A stretch of 64,000 bases of DNA from Conoideocrella luteorostrata (taxonomy: Eukaryota > Ascomycota > Sordariomycetes > Hypocreales > Clavicipitaceae): NCBI GenBank assembly GCA_032433595.1, contig JASWJB010000192.1, positions 20,277-84,276 of the forward strand, read 5' to 3'. Below, piece after piece: positions 1 to 12,176 of the stretch. Position 1 is the first letter of the stretch, and each line of letters starts with the position of its first letter. The position numbers and the translations under genes are program-made. The notes under the pieces are model-generated. The model saw only the letters and a program-made list of their open reading frames with translations. It searched no databases and had not been told where the DNA came from.

Positions 1-325
1 GGAACAAGACCTTGCGTCCAACCACTGACAACTTGCTTATTTGAACCATGCCAGGACATGGCCTGTCTGGTGCCGACCTTCTGGCTGCAAAGCGACTCCC
101 AACAATAAAAGAGGGACCCATAGTTCTTACAAATTACTTTGCGAAGAATGCGAAGAGGATCAAAAACACGGCTTTCGTAGCAACGATCGCCAGCAGACTA
201 CAGACGCAGTGTAACCGCCCAAGAAGGAACACGAACGGCTACTATCTAATTTGTCGCTGCTCCACCACAGGCTATTTGGTCGTCTGATACTACGGGGTAT
301 TACGATGACCAGTTTTGTGATGATA

Positions 326-344
326 TGTGTGTGTGTGTGTGTGT
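326..344. repeat. (TG)n microsatellite
   Basis: An uninterrupted run of alternating T and G, about nine and a half dinucleotide units. It is non-coding as far as can be seen. Confidence 0.85.
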
Positions 345-2111
345 TATCGACAGGTCTCTGAGGTATCTTTACTTTGTCGCACTGATAGTGATGCTACCGA
401 AGTACCCATACAACTCGGTGGCCCTCAAGCTTTGCAAGTAATGAATACTTTGCCGAGGTTCACATACCACAGTGTTTGTAAGCTTACTGTGCATCCCACG
501 CCCAGAATGTGAATGCCAGTAAGGAAGTAACTACGGAGTAGTGACAGCCGTGTTTTCAAGGAGGCGCTGATTGGTTAAGCACGACCACCATAACCAGACA
601 GTCTGGGTACGGAGTACATTGCGTTTACTTTTGGCCAGGCGAGTGGCGGGACTTGCGTATTTTTTTTAGGCCATGCAGGGATCACCATAAAATTCTCCTA
701 CATGACTTGGGCAGCTTTCAAGAGGGAGCCATCTCGGTGAAGAATTCTGGCCTGCGCTTGGTGCCACTGCTCCGTTCAGACCGCGGGGTGGTGCTACAGC
801 AGACAAGAGTGGTGGTCATCACGGGCCTCGAGCCACCCTGATGACAATAGGTAACTATGGACTGACATCAAGGCTACGGGAGGCTTTTTTCCTAAGCTTA
901 CATTTGGGTGGTCAAACAAGGATGTCGGAAGCCCAAAATTTGCGTTGTCATGTCTTGTGTACTCCGTACTCCGTAATGCGTTGTCTGTTGGGCGATCCGG
1001 CGCTGCCAAGTTTGCGTTATTTTTTTTTTTCCCTTCCTTAGAAGGGGTGTTAAAAGTTTGTCGAGTTTCCGAGCGCTGGCTTGCCGTCAGAAGCCAATGA
1101 GCAGTACCGGGTACCTGACGCCACTAAAGCCAGGACCGGAGCCAGTCGAGTCATCGCAAACAAGCGCGGAAATGGCTGACGAGTCCTCTGATTTGCACTG
1201 TGGATAGTGGGTGCGCTACGCCTACGGTCGCTGCAACACCAGCAGCGAATCGGTCAAGTTGCGAAGACCAAGTATCCGGTACTTGGACCCATGAGGACAC
1301 CACCACCTCGGCGCTTCGCAAATCACATTTTTACCCGCCCACGTCCAAGCCGGGATTCGCAACACTCGCAACACTAGACTGGATAGCTGGCGGCGGCTTC
1401 GTCTCCCTAGGTCTGCTCGTGCGCAGCCAAGCAGCCGAATCGGAAGTCTCGCGCACATCGCTGGCAGCCTGTCAGGGGTTGCCACATGGATCCAATGCCA
1501 GGTACCAGGCACAAGAGATTTCATGTGGAGCCAATGGAAGCCCAGAGGCACAGGATCCAACCCAACGGCTAGGTGCTATTAGCGGAAATAGAACGCGCCA
1601 GGTGGCGGCTGCCTTGCTTGTTTCCTCGCCGTAGGGACATGTATGGCACAAAAATGTTCAATGAGCCTGATAATTACACAGCCTCGAAAGAGACAAGAGA
1701 CCAGGACGCCTCTCCCCTCGATTTGTGCCAAGTTTCAACTGAAGCAAGGTAAGCTACTGCGTATGACTGCTTCTTTGAGGAGACTTGAGACTTGCCGGCT
1801 CATTCACTATTGATCAACGAAACCGATCGGGCATCCGCGAGAGGTGCCGTCATGTTCCAAAAGCAATGCGGTATTAACACCTGACAGGCGTTGTGTCCGA
1901 TCCCGGGTTTAAGGTACATACTTCAGTGCAAATTCCTGTTCTACCATGCCCACCAGCCCACAAGACGCATCTTTGGGCAACAGTTCCTCGATCTGGGATC
2001 GCGCGACCCGTGGACGTGTCAGGTACCCGTTCTGCCGTGCTGCCGTTCCGCACAGTGCAGCAGATAGAGAGAGGGCTTAGCAAAACCAGCAAACTACAGT
2101 AGGGATTACTG

Positions 2112-2134
2112 TACTCCGTACTCCGGAGTACTCC
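2112..2134. repeat. TACTCCG heptamer repeat with inverted copy
   Basis: Two direct heptamers (TACTCCG) are followed by the inverse and another direct copy. The core GTACTCCGGAGTAC (2118-2131) is a perfect 14-nt palindrome. This is one of about 40 dispersed copies of the same unit in the window. Confidence 0.8.
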
Positions 2135-3213
2135 CTGTCATCGTTGCCTTGCGTATTCCATACTTGGCTCCCTGCTATGTTCCCGGCTGACACTTGGGCT
2201 GCTCCATCTGACGCCCACGCGACGGCTGTCGGGATTATCAGCAAGGAAGACGAAAAAGGAGGAGTTGGGAAGTAAGAAATAGTAAACTAACACCATGGAT
2301 GACGCTACGAGTAAAATAAACATCTCCCTCTCTCTCCCCCTACGCGTTTTTAGACGGAAACTATTGTAAGCAATGCTCAACGTAGTTCACTGATACAAGC
2401 CTCCGTGACAACAATGCGGAGCAGAATATACAAAATAGGTAGGAACGACTGGAGCACGCACTGGAGAGGTGTGTGTGATGCATGACAAGCCAAGTGAAAA
2501 CTCTTTTTTTTTTTTGTCTGTGCCTGGCGGGGGCGGACCGCCACGGCAGGCTATCTATCACAGAGGCATTTGGGTTCTGCGTGATGAACTTGTGAAAACC
2601 CTGACAAGACAGAACGTGTATCGATTGCAACGGCCCCGTACAGCATGAAGTCAAAGTAAGCACCGTGTCTTAGTACTTTGTGAGGGAGGGGGAGAGGGGA
2701 GAACAGAAGCAACTAGAAAAGGGTGAGAAGAAAAAGGTATTTCTACGGAGCACGGATCACAGCCACGCCCAACCTTCACGCCTCACTTAAGAGAGAGGGG
2801 GGGCGTCGTTAAGTCTTCAGACTTTTTCACACGCCCGTTCTGACCACACTACAATGGCGAAAACAAGAAGCTAGTCACTGGTCTGTGGGTCTTGTTAAGA
2901 ATCCATGGAGATAATGCACCAGTAATCGTACTGAGAACTAGTACTCTGCCCGCGGTCTGAGGCGTGGCGTTGGATCCAAGATACCTAGTCAGTCAGGTAC
3001 CCGAGCCAAAACAAGAATCCGTCCTCACCACCATGTTGACATGTCTACGGAGTACATGTCTTTCGGTGGGCTCTTGCTATCGCCCGTAAGGTTCTCGAAC
3101 TTTACCTGTGGCTCCGGGACGACCCACGTAGTCGACGCCAAACCACATGGAAGAACAAATTCTTGTTCAGAGTCTGCCGGTGCCACACGGTCTGTTCCTG
3201 AGCCATGGAGATG

Positions 3214-3220
3214 TATAAAT
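3214..3220 (+). promoter_or_regulatory. TATA box candidate for the secreted-protein gene
   Basis: TATAAAT lies about 275 bp before the start codon at 3494. A second TTATAAA lies at 3285-3291, followed by a pyrimidine-rich, C/A-rich leader. Two TATA-like boxes and a long unspliced leader fit a strongly expressed fungal gene. Which one is used cannot be told from sequence. Confidence 0.45.
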
Positions 3221-3493
3221 CAAGCCTCCCGCCCCCGTTGAACCCCCCCCGTTTTGCGACTTCTCTCCAACCCAACTACCATCTTTATAAACTGTTTTTG
3301 TGTTTTTGTCCTAGGACTTACATTCACTCTTTGAAGCGTATCTGTTGATAGCTTCTACACTCCTTCACAACCAAGATCCAACTTATACAACGGCTCGGCT
3401 CCGTATCTCCAACATTCATCTCTGAGGCTAGTTCTCGAGACCACCAACAGTCTTTTACTCAAAACAAACGAACAAACACAAACACCAGTCAAA

Positions 3494-3997
3494 ATGCAGT
3501 TCGCTATTTCTACTTTAGCCCTCCTTGCCTCTGCTGCTGCCGTCAGCGCCAGCTCCGTCTCTTTCTGGACTCTCGATGATGCCACCCGCACCGTCTACTT
3601 CACCCCTAGCAGTGGCTACGACGAAATCAAGAGTGTCACTGTCGACAACAAGGAGAAGACCAAGGTCGAATTCCCCGAGAAGTGGATCGGCAACTTCTAC
3701 GCTGTCAAGAAGGGTGAGGAGAACAAGCCCGGCATGCTGGGGGAGGTCAACTTCAACAGCTGGGGTGGCATGACCTACTTCGATGTCTCTGCCATTGTAG
3801 CCCCCACGGACCACGACAACGTCAAGCAGATGTGGCCCGCCAACGGCGAGTCCCCCATGTCTGGATGCCTGGTCTTCCCTTGCGGCAACGCCTACTGGCT
3901 CCCTGATGACATTCAGACCAAGGTCACCTCCGAGCATGACCTCATTACTACCCTCGGCGCCGGTTCCACCGGCATCAAGTTCGCTGAGGCCCAGTAA
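3494..3997 (+). CDS. Small secreted protein, fungal 'DNase1'-annotated family
   Basis: Intronless 167-aa protein. Residues 1 to about 19 form a signal peptide (hydrophobic core, then VSA-S), so the product is likely secreted. The mature part is rich in Trp/Tyr/Phe and has a short Cys pair (GCLVFPCG, around residues 124-130). The layout resembles small secreted proteins of Hypocreales often annotated 'DNase1 protein'. That name is historical and no nuclease motif is visible, so enzymatic function should not be assumed. Codon use is strongly C-ending (ACC, AAC, GTC, AAG), as in highly expressed fungal genes. The start is the only Met before the signal sequence and has an AAAATG context. The coding call is very secure; the family name is from memory. 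Confidence 0.85.
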   Translation: MQFAISTLALLASAAAVSASSVSFWTLDDATRTVYFTPSSGYDEIKSVTVDNKEKTKVEFPEKWIGNFYAVKKGEENKPGMLGEVNFNSWGGMTYFDVSAIVAPTDHDNVKQMWPANGESPMSGCLVFPCGNAYWLPDDIQTKVTSEHDLITTLGAGSTGIKFAEAQ

Positions 3998-5966
3998 GCT
4001 ATTGCGGTAAAAAGTCAACCTGTGATTTAACTTGGGCTCGGCAATTCAAGCCAATCCATCGGTTCTTTTATCGAATGGGAGCGCATGCTGAGTCTTGATG
4101 ATTCGCAACCTCCTCTCTGTCTCGTTCATGAAAGAATGCGTGCGCTGAGCGCCCAATTTATGATGCAATGATATACGGAAACAAAAAACAGGATTAAAAA
4201 GCAAGCTGGGAAACAACGGATACCCCTCGTGACTCCTGAACAAAGGGTTCAGGAGCCGAGACACTTATGGGTTATGGGGCAGTTTAGAGCAACCTGCAGG
4301 AAATAAAGGCGCAGCTGGGCAATTTCTTTATTTGTGAGGGATTCATGATCATTTTTTCTTCTTTCTACCGGAAGCCGTTCAGGTGCAAGCCTGTACGGGG
4401 TTCCAACCACTTTTCCCCTTCTCATTCAATAGTTGGCTTTCTGTGTTTTGACAGCCTAGGCGGCAACACATCTTACACTCAACACATGATAAGTGTGAGT
4501 AGTGAGCCTGTTGGACTGGCATTCCATCAAGAGTCCAGCACTCACTTCACAAACAGCTTTTTAGACCTTCTTACTCTCGTTAACAAAACATTTCTCTTTG
4601 GACAAAGGCCCCCTTTCTGATTTTGTATATATGCATGAGATTACAGACACTATACCCCTTTGGAACATCATAGATCGAACATGAAATAGAACCCTCTACA
4701 TCTTACGATGGCTTTTCTGGCGTCAGGTAGACACGCGCGTGCTAGTAACATGTGTGCATGTGTGTGCGCATGTGTGCGTCCGTGTGGCGGATGAGATTGT
4801 TAGGTGAGTGTCGGCGAGTGTGGGTGAATTGTATGGGTGAAGTGTGTGGGTGAGTGTGTTGGTCGGCGGCATGGCGGTTCCGAATAGAGACGGCAACGTA
4901 CACAAATGGAGTGGTGGGAGGGGCGGAGGGGGCATATGTGGGGAGTAAAGTCCGCCTAGAAAAGTTCAGACGATAACTACGGAAGGTACTCCGTACTCCG
5001 TCCAGGTTCCTGGCGCAGATGCCGTTCATGAGTTGCGGCGTTGCGATTGGTGCGATTGGGAAATCGGCGGGAAATCGGTAGGAAAACTAAGTGACACTCG
5101 TTTTTCAGAGAACACGTACTCCGTACAGAGTAACTAACCAACCCCCGATGCATTCAGTACTGTTCGGAGTGCTGCCGCCGGATCTGGGCATTGTAGGGAG
5201 TACACCGACCGGCTCAGAAGGACACGTGAAATGCAGGCATCTGCGCCGTACTCCGTACTCAGGGCAGGTACATCTCCCGCTTCGCTTCCTCGTCGATCGC
5301 TCACTTTAGCATCCAAGAGTGGCTACTTCACGGGATGATTTAGTTATTCTACTACGGTCTCCGTACGTCCTAGAGCTACTCCGTACAGTATGTGGCATTA
5401 TCTATTTTACCTCCGTCAGGTATCGCCCCCATCCTTCCTAATATGGGAAGCCTATTCTTCCAGTACGTGGAGGGGGTAAAATACATTGTGCCTCCCCAAT
5501 GTATGTTGCCGTCTTTGTTTCTGCCTGCTTGCAATTCAGTGTGGTGTGGAGACTTGCCTGACGCTGTGCTACCATCTAATCAGGCAGCCAAGAGGCATTT
5601 ATTTCCCCTACGTCGTACGAGATAGGATCAAATATAGGCGATAAAATGCAGGACGGGATTGGATTGTCTACAACGCGTCGTGTGCTATTTTGTATGCAGC
5701 CGCATGTACTGTGGCTTTGCTGTGGCTGACTGCGCAAGATAAGCTCAAAGCTGTCACCGCATGATTTTTTTAAGACCCCAAGTCTGCGTTCAACGGCAAT
5801 TTCAATTTGGGGTTTCCCCTCGCCCCCCCCCCACCTTCAACTACATCAGACCTCCGATATAATCTCGCTGCGATCCCTTCCAATTGGTCATTTGGACTCG
5901 GCTTGACAACCAGTATTCCTTGTCTTCACGGTTGCAGCAAACACGGCATCATCACATCAATTCAAA
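3998..5966. other. Intergenic region with GT-rich tract and heptamer repeats
   Basis: No gene is supported. The tract from about 4739 to 4870 is strongly G/T-biased on the plus strand (degenerate GTGTG(C/A) units). Copies of TACTCCG occur near 4986-5001, 5117, 5248 and 5380. The last few hundred bases should contain the promoter and 5' leader of the farnesyl diphosphate synthase gene, with a C-run at 5822-5832. Confidence 0.55.
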
Positions 5967-7151
5967 ATGGCGCAGAAGACGACCCTGAAGGAATTTGAGT
6001 CCGTGTATCCCAAGCTGGAGGAAGCGATTTTGGACCATGCCAAGTCCTATAAGCTTCCCCGGGCGGAGCTTGACTGGCTGAAGAAGGTGAGTTGAATGGC
6101 CATTCCCCTTGTCACGCCGTCATGTTTGATTTGATTCCCTCGTTCTTTTCTACATTTTGCATCATCTTGCTCCCCCTTGGCAGCTTGGACCTCCCTGAAA
6201 CTGACTGATGGCCGACCTGGGCTGCAGAACCTCGAAGTCAACCCCCTCGGCGGAAAATGCAACCGCGGCATGTCTGTCCCCGACTCGGTCTCCCTGTTGC
6301 TCGGCAAATCCCTCAGCGAGGAACAATATTTTCAAGCTGCCACCCTGGGCTGGATGACCGAGCTCCTCCAGGCCTTCTTCCTCGTGTCGGACGACATCAT
6401 GGACAGCAGCATTACGCGCCGCGGCCAGCCCTGCTGGTACCGCCAGGAGGGCGTCGGCATGATCGCCATCAACGATGCTTTCATCCTCGAGTCCGGCATC
6501 TACATCCTGTTGAAGAAGTTCTTCCGCAGTCACCCCGCCTACGTCGACCTCGTCGAGCTCTTCCACGAGACCACCTTCCAGACCGAAATGGGCCAGCTGT
6601 GCGATCTTCTTACCGCTCCCGAGGACACAGTCAACCTCGACAACTTCTCCATGACCAAGTACCAGTTCATCGTCATCTACAAGACCGCCTACTACTCCTT
6701 CTACCTTCCCGTCGCGCTGGCCTTGCACCAGCTCAACCTCGCCACGCCCAAGAACCTCAAGCAGGCACAGGACATCCTCATCCCCCTCGGTGAATACTTC
6801 CAGATCCAGGATGACTATCTCGACAACTTTGGCCGTCCGGAACACATTGGAAAGATTGGCACAGACATCAAGGATAACAAGTGCTCGTGGTTGGTGAACC
6901 AGGCCATCGAGATTGCTACACCCGAGCAGCGCAAGATCCTCGAAGACAACTATGGACAAAAGGATGATGCGAAGGAGGCTGTCATCAAGAAGCTTTACGA
7001 TGAAATGAAGCTCAAGGAACGGTATGAGGCCTTTGAGGAGAAGAGAGCCGCCGAGATTCGCGCCATGGTTGATCAGATTGACGAGAGTGAGGGCCTGAAG
7101 AAGGGCGTGTTTGAGGTGTTTATCGACAAGATCTACAAGCGCACCAAGTAA
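5967..7151 (+). CDS. ERG20: Farnesyl diphosphate synthase (Erg20)
   Basis: Two exons, 5967-6086 and 6228-7151, with a phase-0 intron (GTGAGT...GCAG, 141 bp), give 347 aa, the usual length for fungal Erg20. The enzyme condenses isopentenyl diphosphate with DMAPP and then GPP to make FPP for sterols, ubiquinone, dolichol and prenylation. The first Asp-rich motif DDIMD lies at about residues 95-99 followed by [11 protein letters not shown]. The second, DDYLD, is at about 235-239, followed by the conserved [14 protein letters not shown] block. The first exon encodes the N-terminal helix (from [10 protein letters not shown]). The gene faces VPS54 tail to tail, with 780 bp between stops. Nothing is missing; identification is very secure. 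Confidence 0.97.
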
Positions 7152-7930
7152 AACATTGGAAGAATGCCGTGCAAGAAAGTAAATATAGTAAAATACCTGC
7201 TCTGGTAGTTATGCATAATGAGGGTACGCTTCAGTAGACGGATCAGGGACATAGAGCAAAATCGTTTCAAATTCCTTACATATCCTCAAGCAGACAAACT
7301 AAACATTCCAGCTTGGGCGCGGTAGCGTAATAATCAACTTAGATTTTGTCCAACGCGTGGTGTAGCATGCACACTCCTCTGATGCAGCGTTCGGAAATGG
7401 CTCGCTGGCTCAAAGTGTGGTAGGGGATAAGCGCGCAAAACCAGGCGGAAATTCAGCACCAAAGCTACTCCATCAGTTTGACCACTACTACCCGGATAGC
7501 GATACCATAATGCCTGTATAAATGGGCATGAAATAGCAATGTACGATGTTATTCATCAGCCACCTCACGTTGCTCGGTGGAGATGACTACTATATGGAGT
7601 TTGATCAGCACATCCCCCCCAGTTTGGAACCTTGCGGCCGCGAAAAAAGAGGGCGAAACTGCATAACAACTAGACTTGTCTTGGCATGTTGTTTAAAAAC
7701 TAAATGTAGCTAGATCACTCAAGGCAGTATATATGTTTTCGCACTGAGGTTACATATCTGGTAAAACCTGCGAGAAGCCCCGGAGGGTTTGTATAAGTCA
7801 TGTAGTAGTAGTAGTACATCTAGCTGTGCATAATCCATGCAATTCAGAAGGGCTGCGCTGGCGCATTGTCTTGGTAAAAGGTGGAGTCAGATCCATGAAT
7901 CAGAGTACGCTACCTCGCGGGATTATTTAT
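7152..7930. other. Convergent 3' intergenic region
   Basis: Shared downstream region of ERG20 (plus) and VPS54 (minus). It is AT-rich, with a short TAG trinucleotide run near 7803-7815 and no gene-like frame. Poly(A) signals for both genes should lie here, but no single canonical site can be picked. Confidence 0.6.
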
Positions 7931-10900
7931 TCAACCTCGGTTGATGCCCTCTTTGCCGTCAACCTTGACCTCCCCCTCTGATTCTAGCGTACCTTCTTCA
8001 CCCGCCTTTTCGTCCTTGTCATCCTTCTCGTCATTATCGGCTGTTACGACTTCCTCCGCTGGCTCGGGAGACACAGGCTTCACGTATTTGGATTTTGCAA
8101 TATCGGCGAGGAAGTCTCCCGCATCACCGAATCCTTCAAGCTTGCCCAGCTTGGATGAGAAGAACTCCACGTCTTGCAGCATACTGTTGTCACCATAATT
8201 AGTAACTTGATCTCATACTTTTACCTTTGCGCAAGCAAATGACGGAGCACAAAGACATGCATTGAGAACACTCACTTTTGTTGACCAGCTTCTGTCTTGG
8301 GAGTTGCCTCCCTAAGAGGAGCTCCCAGCTGTTCTTTATAGCTAGCGAAGACAGGCGCCATAATCATCTGGATCGAGCTTTCGGGAAGATGTTTTGTAAG
8401 AACACGGTGCAGCGTAGTGGTTTCTCTGGCGAGAATCTCCATGTATGGTTGTACGGCCCCGGGCTTGGCCGAATCCCAGTCGATAGTTTTCATGCTTTTG
8501 GCATGGATGGCTGCTCGGCCACTCATTATGTCTACTAGCTTCTGGTGAATGCTGGCTTGGTGGTCCTGCAAGAGCCGGCGTACCTTGTCAAATTCACCCA
8601 TCAAACTAGACACTCCAGGCCCCGAACCAGCGCGGCTCCGTACAAACTCTCGAATGTGAGGGACCAGCGTGGCCGTGAATGATAAAGCCTGTGAAGCTAG
8701 AGCCAGGTGCTTCGTAGTGATGTTTTTCAGTCCCGCAGAACGAGTTGCACCTGCGCCGAGAATTAATTGCGTGCAACGAGAGTTAAACAGTTGAAGATAT
8801 GCTGTCAGTGAGGATGCTACATCTGTTGTCATGGACGGAATACCGGCAATCAGATGTAAGAAGCTGCCTATGCCCTCGAGGCATAGTATGGCGGAGGTAG
8901 GAAGAAGAAACTTTTCTGACTCAATAACAGCGGAGCGTGCCTTCTCTTTGCCCGCCCCATTGGTTTCTGCGGCCTCGGTTGTGGACGCGCGCTTCTCAAG
9001 ATCTCTATAGGGGATCCAAATTTTGTTGTTCTCAGTCCAAACGAATGCATCCTGCGTGCTCGACCCCAATATCAAGTCCAGGAGTTGCGAATCGCCCTCT
9101 GTAAAGTCCTTTGCGTTCCATTGGTCAGCTTCCATGCCCTGGGCTAGCTTTTGCATCTCCGCATCGCGATTTCGCTGAACAAACTCTTTGATGTGTCCAT
9201 TAACCACGTTCTTGAGTGACGTGCCGCTGCGCCCAGAGATGGCTTCGCACTCGTTGGCAAAGTAGAGGTTCAGAGTAAAGTAGCGAAGAAAAAAGTCTAA
9301 CGGCAAGTGAGTGGCTTGCTCGGTCCGGACTTTGAGGATCTTGACAATCTTGTCATTGGCAACATCAACAGCTTGTGTCAAAAGACTATTAATATCCAAA
9401 CTCTTGTGGAGTTCTTCTTGGAGCTCTACGCCAGCGGCAGCCATGGGGTTGATAGAATAACGGTCGGGCCGAGGACTGCTGACCGGCGATCTGAAGGGCG
9501 GTGATTTCACTCCGTCTGGGGTCTGTGGACTGGACAAGGAACTTGCGATGTCAAGTAAGACCTTCACTTGAGTCGACAGCCGCCTCAAAGTCTCCGTAAC
9601 CCCAACATAAATCTTGACCAGAAGTACTTCGGCATCTTCTGGGTCCATCGCGCGAAGGTTTCTTGCTAGATTGGTGGATTTCTCTTGGCTGGAAAGATGT
9701 CTACTTCCGCTTGCTGTAGACACTGACAACATAGACTCGTTATCGTCATCGCTTGAACTTGGAAGAGGACGTCGAACCAGATTGCGAATTTCGCGAAGCA
9801 CTGTATCTCGATATGCCATGGCTGCATTCACAACGTATTTAGCACGATGCAATCCTACCATGTTCGGCATGAGCTGAGTTTTGAGTTCCTCCGTTGATGT
9901 GAGGTATGTAGGGAACACAGATGATGATCGCGAATGTCCGCCCCGTTGTCTCGACGCTGCGTTACTCCACCGTAACAGAACGTCTGAAGCAGAAACAGAC
10001 TCTGAGTGGCGCCGCAAATCTGCAAGCAGAACACTGGTCCACTGCGATTCATACGCTTTCCCGACTTTGAACCGCAGAGTGGTCAAATCCTGGTTAATCC
10101 CCTGTAACGCTGAGGACCCTCGAAGAGAGCGCAGTTCTATACCCAGCGACACACTTTTATCCGTCCCTTCACGCTCGCCCGCAATGAGTTTGTCCAACGA
10201 GTCAATACTGGATAAAGCCTTCTCTAACTCTCCGGCATCAACCAGTGACTCGCAACTGGCGAGCCCGTCAACAATGTGATGTAGCTGGATAACAGCGTCA
10301 TTCAGCTGCCGCAAATTTTCTTGTCGGCGGCGCTTTTGGGCGATGAGAAGTCCATTTGTAGCCACTTCCTCGTCTAAAGCCTGGAGCTCCTCCCTTAATG
10401 CTGTTATTCTCTCGACAGACTCGGCAGCTTCCGAGTGCAGCTCCTTTAAAGAACCAAGCGCCGTGAAGAATGTCGTAGAGGCAGTCGATATTGAGTTGAT
10501 GAGGTGAACCTCGATCGTGTCCATATACCATGACAGCTTTTCCTGCAGGATAGCATTTGTTGCCAATGCCTTTCTTGGAGCCGATGGTGCTGAAGAACTA
10601 TCGTTGTCGGACGATGGGGGGCGAATGACCTCTGAGCGCTCGCTAACAATGTCAAATGTCCTAGGATTCTCAAGATGAAAATCCTCGTCAAAGTAGACAG
10701 TTGGGATGGTCGATAGAGGAGCTGGACCCTGAGGGGCTTTCCGCATTAACCCGGAACTTGATCTACGCGAAGGACTCGGCGCTTCGATAGAGCCTAATGA
10801 TGCGATCGATGAAGTCGAACCTCGTCGTTGAGGCCTAGTCGTCGGTCGCAAGAGGCTGTCGGATCCGCTGTCAGGTTGTTCATCATGCTTTGTGCTGCGT

Positions 10901-11473
10901 TTGCTTCTTGTGGTTTCTTCCTCGCTCTCTTTCACGCGTCGTAATTGTTCATACAGCGCACCGATCTGTGTAAGATACGGGTTGAACTCGGCGGCATCGA
11001 CAATGGGGATGTTCGTCAATGTGACAGGGGGAATGTCTCTCGCCGTTGGGATTCTGTGTGAGCTCAACGATGGTGCTGTCGTATGAGGTTGAAGACCAGT
11101 TCGTACTATAGGAGGTTGTAGAAGCGTAGATATGGCTATGCGTACACTATTTAGCAACGATGCATCTTTCATCTATTGCAAACACACTTCCTACCGTTTT
11201 GTCCCGACTCGTAAACCGAAAGAGTCGTGGTGCTCGAGGCATTGTCTAACGTGCCACCCATTGAATGTATGGAGCTAGCTGTGGAATTCCGTCTGGAAGC
11301 TGAGCGCGCATAAGATTGTATAGGCCGACTACTGCACAATTATTAGCGCAATTGATTAAAGTTCCATCGTCGACAATGGGAACCAACCTGTGAAGAGGGA
11401 CCTCATGTCGACCTCCAGGTGACAAAGCCGAGAGACTGTCGACTGACTTTCCAGCATTTGAAGAAGAGAACAT
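7931..11473 (-). CDS. VPS54: GARP complex subunit Vps54
   Basis: Four exons on the minus strand: 11473-11388, 11331-11195, 11135-8276 and 8183-7931. The joined frame is 1111 aa. The product is the Vps54 subunit of the Golgi-associated retrograde protein tether, which captures endosome-derived vesicles at the trans-Golgi. The N-terminus is Ser-rich and disordered. The signature RDIPPVTLTNIP (about residues 107-118) is followed by NPYLTQIGALYEQL, a pattern typical of fungal Vps54. A coiled-coil region follows (roughly 270-400), then the helical Vps54 C-terminal domain (about 560-1000). The last exon is acidic (Asp/Glu/Lys repeats). The intron 2 acceptor was chosen because it gives the family-like NAISTLLQPP junction; the other acceptors in the same stretch do not. 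The gene is divergent from MCM5 with about 700 bp between starts. Confidence 0.92.
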
Positions 11474-11989
11474 GATGCGCGCAATCACACCGATTCCTGC
11501 CGTGATAGAAGACAGGCGTGAAAGGGAGGAGAAAGATAAAGAGACCGACAGCTGTTTCAACGGCTTTGCTGAGGAAGTCTACCGGGGTATCATCACTAGC
11601 ATTTACAGAACTACAGGAAGCGGATCGAGAAAGCCGGATTTGAGAGAAAAATACGACGATAAGGAAAGCTAATGCAATAATGATTGGAGTACCATAATGG
11701 CATTCGGCAGGACAGCTGATACGAGCCAAAGGCGTGCTGACAGTTAGCTATCGGCCATCACACGCACAGCCACGACAGCATCAGCGGGATAGCTCAACGC
11801 CAACTCAAGTTTGGCATACGCAACCGATAATTCTCCGTCACAGCCAGGGGCAACATTTATCAGTCAGTTGGCACGTGATGATAAGAAGCGTAAAGAGTAG
11901 CTCAAAGAGCCCCACCCGGGCTTAGCTGCAAGCACTTCAGTTCGCTTTCGCGTCCAAGGGCGCGTCCCATTGTCGCAACCCTGCGTCGG

Positions 11990-12005
11990 ACGCGTTTTCA
12001 CGCGT
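11990..12005 (+). promoter_or_regulatory. Paired MluI cell-cycle boxes (ACGCGT) upstream of MCM5
   Basis: Two perfect ACGCGT hexamers at 11990-11995 and 12000-12005, ten bases apart, lie about 170-190 bp before the MCM5 start. In yeasts this element is bound by MBF (Mbp1/Swi6 or Res/Cdc10) and drives G1/S transcription of replication genes, including MCM genes. Seen: the sites. Known: the MBF logic. Inferred: that it operates here. Confidence 0.6.
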
Positions 12006-12176
12006 AAAGTGATTGACTCTTCCCTCCCAAACTCTTTGCCCTTGGGTTGCGATAGCATCAGCCAGCCCCTCGATTCGCAAGTTGCATGCCATTTTCGTTC
12101 TCAGCCATTCAACTTAACCATCGCGCCTTTGGGTTTTTTTCACTACCATCATTTGGCAGGTGCACAAAAGACTCCA

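Larger units (their letters stand above)
1..3207. other. Gene-free 5' region
   Basis: No open frame here shows a recognisable family, a convincing intron chain or protein-like composition. The longest (1200-1634, plus) overlaps a similarly long antisense frame and looks like chance. The stretch holds a TG microsatellite near 326-344, several TACTCCG/CGGAGTA repeat copies (about 531, 608, 959-974, 2112-2134, 3046) and short homopolymer runs near 1020 and 2505. Confidence 0.6.

Noticed and set aside
1200..1634. 144-codon plus-strand frame with a 112-codon antisense frame over it
   Set aside because: No family resemblance, chance-like composition, heavily overlapped on the other strand, no intron or promoter support.
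3515..4018. Long minus-strand frame opposite the secreted-protein gene
   Set aside because: It is a mirror effect of strongly biased codons in the real gene on the plus strand.
6162..6959. 265-codon minus-strand frame
   Set aside because: Antisense to ERG20 exon 2; its Val/Asp/Glu/Leu-rich composition is what GC3-biased coding gives on the other strand.
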